A DNA stretch of 45,469 nucleotides from an uncultured Lachnospiraceae bacterium (GCA_910580015.1 CAJTVT010000022.1:1-45469), one strand, 5' to 3'. Counted from the stretch's first letter, positions 16,992 to 26,097 are shown. The notes: generated from the sequence alone by a model not told the origin. Made by a program: numbers and translations.

Positions 16992-18002
16992 CTATAACAG
17001 TCGTATCCCATGCTTTCTGGCTTCCTCAAGAACCTCCTCCTTCCACAAGGAAGACTGTACCTCACCAATATGTGCTTTCCGCAGGAAAAACATACAGATT
17101 CTGGACTGGCCAATTCCTCCGCCGATGGTTAAGGGCAGTTCCTGTTCCAGAATAGACTTTTGAAATGGAAGTTCTGCCCGCTCTGGGCAACCTGCCTTAT
17201 CAAGCTGTGAGCGCAGAGATTCCTCATCCACACGGATTCCCATAGAAGAAAGTTCCAACGCAATATCAAGTACCGGATAATACACCACAATATCAGCATT
17301 TAACGCCCAATCATCGTAATCTGGCGCCCTGCCATCATGAGGTTTTCCATTGGCAAGCTTATCACCAATCTGCATAATACATACAGCTCCCTTTTCTTTG
17401 GAAATCAAGTATTCCCGCTCTTTTGGCGAGACAGTCGGAAACTGTTCTTCCAGTTCCCCAGTCGTAATAAAGAAAATATCATGTGGCAAAATTTCCTCAA
17501 TATAATCATAACGGATGGCCATATATTTCTCTGTCTTGCGAAGTACCTTGTATACCGTTCTCACAGTCTCTTTTAAAAAGTCCAGATTGCGATCTTCTCT
17601 AGAAATAATTTTCTCCCAATCCCACTGATCTACGAAAATAGAATGGATATTGTCTGTCTCTTCGTCCCGACGGATGGCATTCATATCTGTATAAAGCCCT
17701 TCCCCCATGGAAAATCCGTATTTCTTCAGCGCATAGCGTTTCCATTTTGCCAAAGAATGTACAATCTCCGCTAACTTTTCGTTCTGCTCTTTTATTCCAA
17801 AAGTAACTGGACGCTCCACCCCGTTTAAGTTATCATTCAGCCCAGAATCTGGATCTACAAACAACGGTGCTGAGACACGCCGCAGATTCAAACGCTCTGA
17901 TAACAGATTCTGAAAAAAGTCTTTCACTGTCTTGATAGCGATCTGAGTATCATGAAGACTCAATTCTGAATGGTAATTTTCTGGTATTATTAAATGTTCC
18001 AT
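16992..18002 (-). CDS. asnA: aspartate-ammonia ligase (asparagine synthetase A)
   Basis: Makes asparagine from aspartate, ammonia and ATP; related in fold to class II aminoacyl-tRNA synthetases. The 336 residues are full length. Characteristic segments are LNLRRVSAPLFVDPDSGLND, RPVTFGIKE, KWKRYALKKYGF, GLYTDMNAIRRDE, SIFVDQWDWEK and the C-terminal GGGIGQSRICMFFL. AAGGAG precedes the ATG. It is transcribed ahead of the amino-acid importer, which suggests linked amino-acid supply. It has its own strong promoter. Confidence 0.96.
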   Translation of the reverse strand: MEHLIIPENYHSELSLHDTQIAIKTVKDFFQNLLSERLNLRRVSAPLFVDPDSGLNDNLNGVERPVTFGIKEQNEKLAEIVHSLAKWKRYALKKYGFSMGEGLYTDMNAIRRDEETDNIHSIFVDQWDWEKIISREDRNLDFLKETVRTVYKVLRKTEKYMAIRYDYIEEILPHDIFFITTGELEEQFPTVSPKEREYLISKEKGAVCIMQIGDKLANGKPHDGRAPDYDDWALNADIVVYYPVLDIALELSSMGIRVDEESLRSQLDKAGCPERAELPFQKSILEQELPLTIGGGIGQSRICMFFLRKAHIGEVQSSLWKEEVLEEARKHGIRLL

Positions 18003-18039
18003 TGGTAATCTCCTTCTCTATTTATAATGTCCGGTAACA

Positions 18040-18068
18040 ATTATATGCTGGCTGTTATATTTTTTCAA
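18040..18068 (-). promoter_or_regulatory. promoter of asnA
   Basis: Minus strand TTGAAA (18068-18063), 17-base spacer, perfect TATAAT (18045-18040). The leader is only about 30 bases, leaving no room for a T-box. Confidence 0.7.
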
Positions 18069-18136
18069 TAAGGAAGTTGAGGTTTTCACAAAAATATGAG
18101 AAAATAGAAAGAGTTTACGAAGGAGACAATAAGCAT

Positions 18137-19690
18137 ATGATTTTAGATGTGAAAAATTTAACGCATGGTTTTGGAGACAGAGCAATTTTTAACGATGTAT
18201 CTTTCCGATTGCTGAAAGGAGAACATATTGGTCTGGTAGGCGCCAACGGTGAAGGAAAGTCCACTTTTTTAAATATCGTAACTGGACATCTACAGCCAGA
18301 CGAAGGAACAGTGGAATGGGCCAAAAATGTTCGTGCTGGATATCTGGATCAACATACCGTATTGACGGCTGGCATGACCATCGGAGATGTACTGCGTAGC
18401 GCCTTTTCTTTCCTCTACGACATGGAATCTGAAATGAATCTGATGTTTGAAAAAATGGCGGAGGCAGACGAAGCAGAAATGAATCGTTTGATGGAAGAGA
18501 CAGGAACAATCCAAGATCTGCTAGACAGCCATGATTTTTATATTATTGACACTAAGGTAGAAGAAGTGGCTAGAGCTCTGGGTGTCCAGGAATTGGGCCT
18601 AGATACGGATGTAACATCCTTGAGTGGAGGTCAACGTACCAAAGTGTTGCTAGCAAAACTTTTGCTGGAAAAACCAGATATTTTACTGTTGGACGAGCCC
18701 ACGAATTATTTGGATGAAAACCATATCGAATGGCTGAAACGATACTTGCTAGACTACGAAAACGCATTTATCTTGATTTCCCATGATATCCCTTTTTTAA
18801 ACAGCGTAGTAAATATTATATACCATATGGAAAACCAAGAGCTGAACCGTTATGTGGGAGACTATGACAAATTCATGGAAGTCTACGAAATGAAAAAAGC
18901 GCAGTTGGAGGCTGCCTACAAGCGACAGCAGAAGGAAATTGAAGATCTAAAAGATTTCGTCGCCAGAAATAAAGCACGTGTGGCTACACGAAATATGGCC
19001 ATGTCTAGACAGAAAAAATTGGATAAAATGGATGTAATCGAGCTGGCTGCAGAACGTCCCAAACCAGAGTTTTTCTTTCGAAACGCCAGAGCTTCTGGAA
19101 AAGTAATTTTTGAGACACAAGATCTTGTTTTGGGTTATGAAAAAGACAAGCCTCTATCCAAACCAATCAACCTTCGGATGGAACGGGGAGAAAAAATTGC
19201 CATTGTAGGCACCAATGGAATTGGAAAATCCACCTTTCTAAAAAGCGTACTTGGATTGATCCCTTCCCTCTGTGGAACTGTGCAGTTAGGAGATTATCTG
19301 TATCCTGGTTATTTTGAACAGGAGATGCCTGCCAGTAAAAACAGTTGTATTGAAGAGATCTGGGAGACATTTCCAGCTTTCAACCAATACGAAGTGCGCT
19401 CTGCACTGGCCAAATGTGGATTAACTACCAAACATATTGAGAGCAAAGTCAAGGTTCTGAGCGGAGGAGAACAGGCGAAAGTAAGACTCTGTAAACTACT
19501 GAACACAGAAACCAATGTGCTGCTGCTGGACGAGCCCACAAATCATCTCGATACGGACGCCAAGGAAGAATTAAAACGTTCTCTGAAAGAATATAAGGGA
19601 GCAATTCTGTTGGTGTGCCACGAACCAGAATTTTATCAGGATGTTGTGAAACAGATTTGGAATATGGAAGAATATTCGCTGTTGCAGTAG
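18137..19690 (+). CDS. ABC-F family ATPase
   Basis: Soluble protein with two ABC cassettes and no membrane domain, the family that acts on ribosomes (translation factor or antibiotic protection). Cassette 1 has Walker A GANGEGKST (35-43), LSGGQRTKV and LLLDEPTNYLD. A linker rich in Lys/Arg/Glu (about 245-300) follows. Cassette 2 has GTNGIGKST, LSGGEQAKVRL and LLLDEPTNHLD. At 517 residues it resembles YkpA/YbiT-type members. I chose the ATG at 18137 because AAGGAGA lies 10 bases upstream and the cassette starts immediately. The longer reading from 18077 lacks a ribosome site. It is divergent from asnA. Whether it gives drug resistance cannot be told. Confidence 0.92.
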   Translation: MILDVKNLTHGFGDRAIFNDVSFRLLKGEHIGLVGANGEGKSTFLNIVTGHLQPDEGTVEWAKNVRAGYLDQHTVLTAGMTIGDVLRSAFSFLYDMESEMNLMFEKMAEADEAEMNRLMEETGTIQDLLDSHDFYIIDTKVEEVARALGVQELGLDTDVTSLSGGQRTKVLLAKLLLEKPDILLLDEPTNYLDENHIEWLKRYLLDYENAFILISHDIPFLNSVVNIIYHMENQELNRYVGDYDKFMEVYEMKKAQLEAAYKRQQKEIEDLKDFVARNKARVATRNMAMSRQKKLDKMDVIELAAERPKPEFFFRNARASGKVIFETQDLVLGYEKDKPLSKPINLRMERGEKIAIVGTNGIGKSTFLKSVLGLIPSLCGTVQLGDYLYPGYFEQEMPASKNSCIEEIWETFPAFNQYEVRSALAKCGLTTKHIESKVKVLSGGEQAKVRLCKLLNTETNVLLLDEPTNHLDTDAKEELKRSLKEYKGAILLVCHEPEFYQDVVKQIWNMEEYSLLQ

Positions 19691-19804
19691 AATGGGCCTA
19701 GAATCTAACTTACTAGACTTCGTGTACTTGATCACTTGACAATCAAGTTAATTGCACAGAATGTGTAACGCTCTGTACATTCGAAACAAGAAAAGAGGAA
19801 ACCT

Positions 19805-20269
19805 ATGAAATACACAACAACCAATGAATTTACACATTTTAATTTTTCAGAATCATATATTCAAGATATCCAGATAATGGAAGGTCTGCTTCATTTTTAT
19901 CTGGACAATGTAACCATTCTGCCAGAGAATTCCTGCAACCGAGATATTCGGGAAATGCGTGCAAATAATTTCCTATTAAAAATGAGATCCTACACCATAG
20001 AATTGATCCTAGAGGAAGGTTATCAACATTATAATGCCGATGGAAAACTGATGCACAGCTACGACGACATTTCTGTAAAACCAGAAGATTACACACGTTA
20101 TCTAAAATCCTTTGCAGAGGGCAGTATCTATTGTGCAAAAAAAGAAGAGAACAAATATATCTTCTATATTGATGGGGTTGATGAAAAAACTTATCAACTC
20201 TGGTTGCAGGCAAAAGGAGATGTGGAGGAATGGGATCGATTTTTAAATAAAGGAGGGGAATTGAATTGA
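19805..20269 (+). CDS. hypothetical protein translated into the GH42 gene
   Basis: Not recognised. The 154-residue soluble protein has no signal peptide and appears mixed alpha/beta, with many aromatic and acidic residues. Its end overlaps the TTG start of the beta-galactosidase by 4 bases, and the ribosome site for that gene (AGGAGGGG) lies inside its last codons, so the two are co-translated. GAAAAGAGG precedes its ATG. It might bind carbohydrate or regulate the enzyme, but nothing in the sequence shows that. Confidence 0.65.
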   Translation: MKYTTTNEFTHFNFSESYIQDIQIMEGLLHFYLDNVTILPENSCNRDIREMRANNFLLKMRSYTIELILEEGYQHYNADGKLMHSYDDISVKPEDYTRYLKSFAEGSIYCAKKEENKYIFYIDGVDEKTYQLWLQAKGDVEEWDRFLNKGGELN

Positions 20270-22263
20270 AAAATCTTCATTTTGGCGTAGATTATTATCC
20301 TGAACACTGGGAGAAAAAGCGTTGGGAAACGGATGCCAAACTGATGCAGCAGATGGGAATCCAGATGGTACGCATGGCTGAATTTTCCTGGCATAAACTT
20401 CAGCCTGAAGAAAATATATATGATTTCGAATGGCTGGATCAGGCCATTGCTCTTTTGGGGAATTATGGGATCCGTACAATTGTTGGCACCCCCACGGCGG
20501 CTCCTCCTGCTTGGCTCATCCAAAAACACCCAGAAATTTTACCTGTGGACCGTGATGGAAGAGTACGAGGATTTGGCGGCAGGCACCACGACTGCCAGTC
20601 CAACCCCATTTACCGAGAATATATTCGGAAACTGGTAACCAAAATGGCCCAGCATTATGGAGAAAATCCGCTGGTTATCGGATGGCAGCCAGACAATGAA
20701 CTTGGCAACAGCCACCAGGATCTTTGCACCTGTGAAAGTTGCAGACAACAATTCCAGAAGTGGCTTAAAAAGAAGTATCAAACAACCGATTCTTTAAACA
20801 AAGCCTGGGGAACTGCTTTCTGGAGCCAGGAATATAACGATTTTTCAGAGATACCAGCCCCCAGAATCACCGTGACCGGAGAAAATCCCTCCACCATGTT
20901 AGACTGGAAACGCTTCTGTTCTGACTTGATTATAGATTTTACAGAGGAGCAGACACAGATCATCCGCAAATATGCAAAAAACCAATTTATCACCCACAAT
21001 TACATGGGATTTGCAAATAAAGTTGATTACTATAAATTAGGAGAACTGCTGGACTTTGTCTCTCATGACCAATATCCAGGAGGATTTTATCTGCCTGAAA
21101 CACCCCATGAGAAAAATCATGTGCTGGCTGCTACCCTTGATATCGTTCGAAGTTATAAACAACAACCTTTTTGGATTATGGAGCAACAATCTGGAATCAC
21201 TGGCTGGGAAATTATGGGCCGCGCACCTGCACCTGGACAACTTTCTGCCTGGTCATTACAGTCGATTGCCCACGGCGCCGACGCCATCGTCTTTTTCCGG
21301 TGGCGAACTTGTGCCATGGGCACGGAGCAGTATTGGCATGGAATTTTGCCGCACAGCGGTATTCCGGGGCGACGTTATGAGGAATTAAAGGAATTGGTCC
21401 TCACCATGTCGCCTGTGATGAATCACCTTGCTGGCAGTATGCCAAAGCCCCAGGTTGGAATTGTGTTTTCCTTCGAACAAGAATACGCTTTCCAGATACA
21501 GCCACACCATAAAGATCTAAGCTACACAAAACAGATCCTGAAATACTATCAGGCCTTGTATCAACAGAATATTCCAGTGGATTTCGTACCAGAACAGGGC
21601 AATTTTGACAAGTATAAACTTCTGGTAGCACCGTTACAATATCTGATGTCTCCTGATCTTGAGCAAAAATATATGGATTATGTGCAAAATGGCGGCCATC
21701 TGATCCTGACCATGCGCACTGGGGTAAAAGACAGAAACAACCTGTGTATGACGGATCAGGAATTGCCTGGCAAACTCCGTGAACTGGCAGGAATCGAAGT
21801 ATTGGATTATGACTGCCTGCGAGATGCACATGTCCAAGTACTTTTCCAGGGACAACAATTCCAAGCGGATATTTGGAGTGACCTGATGCGGCTTTTGCCA
21901 GATACGAAGGTTCTAGCTAATTATGCAAGTGAATTTTATACAGGCGAACCCTGTGTCACACAACACCCTTACGGCCAAGGCATCTGCTATTATATTGGAA
22001 CACAACCTGGAGAAGACCTTATGAGGGAACTGCTCACCATTATTTGTCAGACCGCAGAGGTGACACCTCTTAACCCTGCGATAGAAGATGTGGAGTTTAT
22101 GGTCCGTGAAAATGAAAACAGCCAGTTTTTGTTTGTTATCAACCATTCCAATGAGACAAAGTCGTATTCCACCCCAGAACTATACAAACTTCTCCGTGGC
22201 GTACAGGCAGGGATTTTAGCAGCATATGAAGTACAGATATTAGAAAGGACCAAAAACAAATGA
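20266..22263 (+). CDS. GH42 beta-galactosidase
   Basis: Cytoplasmic enzyme hydrolysing beta-galactosides. It opens with FGVDYYPEHWEKKRW, typical of GH42. The acid/base is E145 in WQPDNELGNS and the nucleophile is E306 in WIMEQQSG. A Cys cluster (LCTCESCRQQ, with C113 region upstream) matches the zinc site seen in clan members. The trimerisation domain (about 395-600) and a small C-terminal beta domain complete the 665 residues. The start is TTG at 20266, overlapping the previous stop, 8 bases after AGGAGGGG. No signal peptide, so substrates must be imported. It pairs with the galactose mutarotase found elsewhere in the window. Confidence 0.95.
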   Translation: MKNLHFGVDYYPEHWEKKRWETDAKLMQQMGIQMVRMAEFSWHKLQPEENIYDFEWLDQAIALLGNYGIRTIVGTPTAAPPAWLIQKHPEILPVDRDGRVRGFGGRHHDCQSNPIYREYIRKLVTKMAQHYGENPLVIGWQPDNELGNSHQDLCTCESCRQQFQKWLKKKYQTTDSLNKAWGTAFWSQEYNDFSEIPAPRITVTGENPSTMLDWKRFCSDLIIDFTEEQTQIIRKYAKNQFITHNYMGFANKVDYYKLGELLDFVSHDQYPGGFYLPETPHEKNHVLAATLDIVRSYKQQPFWIMEQQSGITGWEIMGRAPAPGQLSAWSLQSIAHGADAIVFFRWRTCAMGTEQYWHGILPHSGIPGRRYEELKELVLTMSPVMNHLAGSMPKPQVGIVFSFEQEYAFQIQPHHKDLSYTKQILKYYQALYQQNIPVDFVPEQGNFDKYKLLVAPLQYLMSPDLEQKYMDYVQNGGHLILTMRTGVKDRNNLCMTDQELPGKLRELAGIEVLDYDCLRDAHVQVLFQGQQFQADIWSDLMRLLPDTKVLANYASEFYTGEPCVTQHPYGQGICYYIGTQPGEDLMRELLTIICQTAEVTPLNPAIEDVEFMVRENENSQFLFVINHSNETKSYSTPELYKLLRGVQAGILAAYEVQILERTKNK

Positions 22264-22652
22264 AACAGATCACAAAAACAGCCGGAAAAATTATGGAACA
22301 AATCAAATTGATGACAGGATGGAATTTCGTAGGAGCAATGAAGGGGGATGTCTGCATCTTAAAAGCTGGCCTTATCAATCCAGATAACATAAGAGTCGAT
22401 GTCACTCTGGAATTTAACGAGGGGGATGTACTGCTGAAAACAACTGCATGGAAAGAGAACTTTGAACAAGAGCTCGTAGAGCAGGTGATACGTAAGCTTA
22501 AATTCCCTGTAACCGTAGAAATCTTAGAAGGAAGCACGATGACCCTAAGCCATCACGAGCCTCTTGGGGTACTGGAACACAGTCTAAAAGGCGTGATCAA
22601 AGACTGTATTATTCCTATGGTGGATGCGCAGGCAGAGATCATCTCAAAATAA
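22260..22652 (+). CDS. hypothetical protein overlapping the GH42 gene
   Basis: Not recognised. A 130-residue soluble alpha/beta protein whose ATG overlaps the beta-galactosidase stop (ATGA), with an AAAGGA sequence 9 bases upstream. It is the last gene of the unit, followed by a strong terminator. No membrane segment and no catalytic motif are evident. Confidence 0.65.
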   Translation: MKQITKTAGKIMEQIKLMTGWNFVGAMKGDVCILKAGLINPDNIRVDVTLEFNEGDVLLKTTAWKENFEQELVEQVIRKLKFPVTVEILEGSTMTLSHHEPLGVLEHSLKGVIKDCIIPMVDAQAEIISK

Positions 22653-22661
22653 TAAGCACCA

Positions 22662-22711
22662 GAAAAAGCTGTTTGTTCTCCATAAATTGGGAGTGCAAGC
22701 AGCTTTTTTTA
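22662..22711 (+). terminator. rho-independent terminator of the GH42 operon
   Basis: Stem AGCTG-TTTG...CTCC / GGGAG...CAAG-CAGCT with an internal mismatch, preceded by AAAAA and followed by seven T residues. Confidence 0.85.
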
Positions 22712-22753
22712 GGAAGGGATTTCTCTGTAAAGCTACTCTATAATTCCATATGT

Positions 22754-22795
22754 TACTTTCGGTTTCCTGCCAGTTGACTTTTCCAACCGAAAGTA
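22754..22795. promoter_or_regulatory. 11-bp inverted repeat upstream of the XRE gene
   Basis: TACTTTCGGTT (22754-22764) and AACCGAAAGTA (22785-22795) are perfect inverted copies, 20 bases apart, ending 13 bases before the -35 box. It is a candidate operator for the XRE regulator itself; a hairpin is the alternative. Confidence 0.55.
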
Positions 22796-22808
22796 TCGTA
22801 CAACTCCC

Positions 22809-22838
22809 TTGAATATTTATGGTCAAATGTCTTATACT
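22809..22838 (+). promoter_or_regulatory. promoter of the XRE-ABC operon
   Basis: TTGAAT (22809-22814), 18-base spacer, TATACT (22833-22838), 27 bases before the ATG and its AAGGAGGA ribosome site. Confidence 0.65.
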
Positions 22839-22865
22839 TAAGCCATAAAGACAAGGAGGAACTCT

Positions 22866-23999
22866 ATGAACCAAATCCATTTGCCAGATAATCTTATCCG
22901 GATGCGCCACAAACGAAACATTACCCAGGAGCAGCTTGCCGATTTTCTTGGCGTTACCAAAGCTTCCGTCTCCAAATGGGAGAATCACCAGAGTATGCCA
23001 GACATCTTACTCTTGCCCAAACTAGCGGCCTTTTTCGATGTGAGTATCGATCAGTTAATGGGATATGAACCTCAGTTGAGCAAAGAACAGATACAAAAAA
23101 TATACCAGGATTTATCTGAAGAGTTTGTGTCCAATTCTTTCACAGAAACCATGAAAAAAAGCCAGGAACTCGTTAAAAAATACTATTCCTGCTATCCATT
23201 TTTACTTCAAATTTGCGTTCTGTGGATCAACCATTTTATGCTGCCTGAGGACATGGAGGAACAGCAGAAGATTCTAAACCAAACGGAACAACTCTGCGAA
23301 CATATAATCCAAATCTGTAATGCCGTAAATATTTGCAACGACGCCATTGCATTAAAAGCGTTAGTTGGCCTGCAAATGGGAAAGGCCCAAGAGGCAGTGG
23401 AAGCTCTGGAAGAGCTCACAGATCCTATGCGTATTTCTGGGCAAAATGATCTGCTGCTGATCCAGGCGTACCAGATGATAGGCGACAACCAAAAAGCAAA
23501 CGACTACACCCAAATTACTATGTATACCCATCTGATGGCTCTAGTTGGGGCGTCCATTCAATATCTAGCAGTAAATATGGCAAATGAAGACTCCTGCCAG
23601 GAGACGATACGGCGTATGGAGACCATTCTTCACACTTATGAGATAGACTCTCTCCATCCCAACATATCTGCTCAATTCTATTATCAGTCTGCTTTGGTAA
23701 ACGCGTTTCATGGAAAGCAGACAAACGCGCTAGCATACCTGCGAGAGTATGCCAAAATGGTAACTATTTTGTTTGAAATGAAAGAATTAAAACTTCACGG
23801 TGACCATTATTTTGACCGTCTTGATCAGTGGATTGAGCAGTTGACGTTAGGAGGAGATCCACCCCGCAGCCAAAAAATGCTCAGCGAACATTATCAGGAA
23901 ACCCTGAACCATCCTCTGTTTGTCTCTTTCCAGGACAACCAGGAATTTCAGGAACTAAAAAACTCCTTATCACAGGAGCATGGGAGGAATCAGAAATGA
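22866..23999 (+). CDS. XRE-family transcriptional regulator with helical C-terminus
   Basis: Cytoplasmic DNA-binding regulator. Residues about 8-62 form a Cro/C1-type helix-turn-helix (RNITQEQLADFLGVTKASVS, KLAAFFDVSIDQLMGYEP). The remaining 310 residues are all-helical and look like TPR-type repeats, as in quorum- or stress-responsive regulators of this family. AAGGAGGA lies before the ATG. It is first in an operon with a small membrane protein and an ABC-2 exporter, whose genes overlap by 4 bases each, so it likely controls them. Confidence 0.9.
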   Translation: MNQIHLPDNLIRMRHKRNITQEQLADFLGVTKASVSKWENHQSMPDILLLPKLAAFFDVSIDQLMGYEPQLSKEQIQKIYQDLSEEFVSNSFTETMKKSQELVKKYYSCYPFLLQICVLWINHFMLPEDMEEQQKILNQTEQLCEHIIQICNAVNICNDAIALKALVGLQMGKAQEAVEALEELTDPMRISGQNDLLLIQAYQMIGDNQKANDYTQITMYTHLMALVGASIQYLAVNMANEDSCQETIRRMETILHTYEIDSLHPNISAQFYYQSALVNAFHGKQTNALAYLREYAKMVTILFEMKELKLHGDHYFDRLDQWIEQLTLGGDPPRSQKMLSEHYQETLNHPLFVSFQDNQEFQELKNSLSQEHGRNQK

Positions 24000-24199
24000 A
24001 CGATATTCAACAATTTTTGCCCTTATTGATACCATTGATTTTACTGGAATTTGGATTGCTTGCTTACACTCTGTGGCATATCCTGACACACACACATTAC
24101 CGTCGAGGAAACCGAACACTTTGGATTGTTGTTGTAATGATTGGAATGCAGTTTATTGGCCCTGTGTTGTATTTTCTGCTTGGAAAAGAGGAAGGATGA
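23996..24199 (+). CDS. PLDc_N-type small membrane protein
   Basis: 67 residues with two transmembrane helices (about 8-30 and 43-62) separated by a basic loop. The second helix ends in GPVLYFLLGKEE, typical of the phospholipase D N-terminal (PLDc_N) family of small membrane proteins often found next to ABC exporters. Its ATG overlaps the regulator's stop codon (ATGA). Its role is not known; it may help assemble or immunise against the substrate of the exporter. Confidence 0.8.
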   Translation: MNDIQQFLPLLIPLILLEFGLLAYTLWHILTHTHYRRGNRTLWIVVVMIGMQFIGPVLYFLLGKEEG

Positions 24200-24204
24200 C
24201 CACT

Positions 24205-25107
24205 ATGAACATGCTTGAAATATCCCATATTTCCAAATCTTTTGGAGACAAAAAAGTTCTACAAGACGTACACTTTACCGTGCCAGAACATGCAGTCTAT
24301 GGATTTGTAGGTCAAAACGGCGCTGGAAAAACAACCACAATGAAGCTGATTTTGGGGCTTCTTCCTGCTAACAGTGGAAGTATACTGGTAAATGGAGAAA
24401 AAGTCTCTTTCGGGAAAAATCCTACCAACCGCTTTATTGGATATCTTCCAGATGTGCCAGAATTTTATCCCTATATGACGGCTGCGGAATATCTGCATTT
24501 CTGCGGTGCAATTACTGGAATGGATTCCAAAGAATATAAAAAACGGGCCGAAGAGCTTCTAGAACTTGTAGGTCTTACTCAGGAAAAGCATCGGGTCAAA
24601 GGTTTTTCTAGAGGTATGAAGCAGCGGCTTGGAATTGCCCAGGCGCTGTTAAACCGTCCAAGACTCTTAATCTGTGATGAGCCAACCTCTGCTCTAGATC
24701 CAGTGGGACGAAAAGAGATTTTAGATATCCTAGCCTCTGCTGGGGAACAGACCACAGTGTTATTCTCCACACATATTTTATCTGATGTAGAGCGAATATG
24801 TGACCAATTCGCATTCCTCCATGAAGGAAAAATTCTGCACCAAGGCAGCATGGATGAGATAAAAAATAGCTGTGGGGAAAGTGGATTTGAGATTGAATTG
24901 GAACAAGAACAAGATCTGAATAGATTGACAAAGCGTTTTCCAGGCGGATTTCAAAAAGGCAGAACCCATATGGTATATGGGCAGGGGAATGCTCCTCAAA
25001 TGGAATCTGTGCTGGCCTGGATCGTACAAGAGCAGATTCCGCTCCGTAAAATAGAAAAATCTGGGCTTACTTTGGAAGCCCTGTTTATGAAGGTGGTGGG
25101 AAAATGA
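24205..25107 (+). CDS. ABC exporter ATPase
   Basis: Cytoplasmic ATPase of a two-gene ABC-2 type exporter. Walker A GQNGAGKTT lies near residue 35, with the signature SRGMKQRLGIAQ, Walker B LLICDEPTSALDP and the H-loop STHIL. It belongs to the CcmA/NatA/bacitracin-exporter-like group, with a C-terminal regulatory segment of about 80 residues. I chose the ATG at 24205, 9 bases after GAGGAAGG. The ATG at 24196 overlapping the previous stop is possible. Reading upstream to 23980 would overlap the PLDc_N gene and add unrelated residues. Confidence 0.92.
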   Translation: MNMLEISHISKSFGDKKVLQDVHFTVPEHAVYGFVGQNGAGKTTTMKLILGLLPANSGSILVNGEKVSFGKNPTNRFIGYLPDVPEFYPYMTAAEYLHFCGAITGMDSKEYKKRAEELLELVGLTQEKHRVKGFSRGMKQRLGIAQALLNRPRLLICDEPTSALDPVGRKEILDILASAGEQTTVLFSTHILSDVERICDQFAFLHEGKILHQGSMDEIKNSCGESGFEIELEQEQDLNRLTKRFPGGFQKGRTHMVYGQGNAPQMESVLAWIVQEQIPLRKIEKSGLTLEALFMKVVGK

Positions 25108-25874
25108 GTACATGGATGGCATTTTTAAAAAAAGAGTGGATAGAGCTTGTTCGAAGTGGAAAATTTTTTATACTGATACTGATCTCATCGTTATTTGGCA
25201 TAATGAACCCAGCAATCGCCAAATTGACTCCCTGGCTTATGAATACCATGTCAGAATCTTTGCAGGAAAGCGGCATTGTGGTGGCAGACATGACCGTAGA
25301 CGCCATGACAAGCTGGGCACAGTTTTATAAAAATATGCCCATGGCATTGATTATCGTTGGACTGATGTTGGGAAGTATTTTTACCCTGGAATATCAGAAA
25401 GGAACTTTGATTCTGGCACTGACAAAAGGTTTATCCAGGCGCAAAGTATATGGTGCAAAAACCCTAATATGCGTAGGCCTATGGACGCTGTGCTTCTGGC
25501 TGTCCTATGGCATTACCTGGCTTTACAACAGCTATTATTGGGATAACGGTACGGCTTCCTCCCTTATACCTAGCGCTGCGTTGTTCTGGCTGTTTGGTGT
25601 GTGGATCTTCCTGCTGATGATATTCTTTTCCACAGTATTTTCAGAAGTCTCTGGCGTGCTGGCTGGCACTGGAATCGTTCTGCTGGCCTCCTATATCGGC
25701 GGAATATTTCCAAAAGTACAGCCGTATCTTCCCACAAAACTGCTGGAATCTCAGGCATTGCTGACACAATCTATGGAACTTTCCGATTTTTCCTGGGCAA
25801 TGGCAGTCACAATTTTACTGGCCGTTGCAGCAGGTATAACTGGAATGGTTCTCTTTGATAAAAAGAAAATATAA
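25104..25874 (+). CDS. ABC-2 type permease
   Basis: Membrane subunit of the exporter, 256 residues with about six transmembrane helices. It shows the usual ABC-2 pattern: an amphipathic N-terminus (WMAFLKKEWIELVRSGKFF), then EYQKGTLILALTKGLSRRKVYGAK as the coupling region. It overlaps the ATPase stop codon by 4 bases (ATGA). Substrate unknown; small peptides, lipids or antibiotics are typical for this type. Confidence 0.9.
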   Translation: MSTWMAFLKKEWIELVRSGKFFILILISSLFGIMNPAIAKLTPWLMNTMSESLQESGIVVADMTVDAMTSWAQFYKNMPMALIIVGLMLGSIFTLEYQKGTLILALTKGLSRRKVYGAKTLICVGLWTLCFWLSYGITWLYNSYYWDNGTASSLIPSAALFWLFGVWIFLLMIFFSTVFSEVSGVLAGTGIVLLASYIGGIFPKVQPYLPTKLLESQALLTQSMELSDFSWAMAVTILLAVAAGITGMVLFDKKKI

Positions 25875-25880
25875 ATAATA

Positions 25881-25933
25881 AGAGCATGGTTGAAAATTTA
25901 TCTCTGACAGAAATCATTCTTCAACCATGCTCT
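25881..25933. terminator. hairpin after the ABC-2 exporter operon
   Basis: A perfect 14-bp stem, AGAGCATGGTTGAA / TTCAACCATGCTCT, around a 25-base loop. The T tract is poor on the plus side because the palindromic repeat starting at 25932 follows at once, possibly inserted into it. Confidence 0.65.
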
Positions 25934-26097
25934 AGTGTATTGACCGCCTAACATTTAGACTAATTACGCAGAATGAATTTTCATTCTGCAAGGCAGATTT
26001 TTGACGGCGTAGCGGTGGCTACGACTAGAAAATCTAACGCAGCAGATGGAAATTCAGGCAAGTAATTGGTCTGATTGTCAGGTGGTCAATACACTAG
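25932..26097. repeat. MITE-like 166-bp near-perfect palindrome
   Basis: The two halves are inverted copies along nearly their whole length, centred at 26014-26015 with tip CGTAGC-GGTG-GCTACG. Terminal CTAGTGTATTGACC (25932-25945) and its complement ending at 26097 match exactly; the first CTAG may be a target duplication on each side. It carries no ORF and lies between convergent genes (ABC-2 permease and NhaC antiporter). Confidence 0.75.

Noticed and set aside
18003..18076. T-box leader for asnA
   Set aside because: Only 75 bases with a strong promoter in them, no T-box motif.
19691..19804. Regulatory RNA before the GH42 operon
   Set aside because: Only short 6-bp hairpins (CTTGAT/ATCAAG, GAATGT/ACATTC); no supported structure or clear promoter.
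23980..24204. N-terminal extension of the ABC ATPase
   Set aside because: It overlaps the regulator end and the PLDc_N gene in another frame and has no family similarity; the ATG at 24205 with GAGGAAGG fits better.
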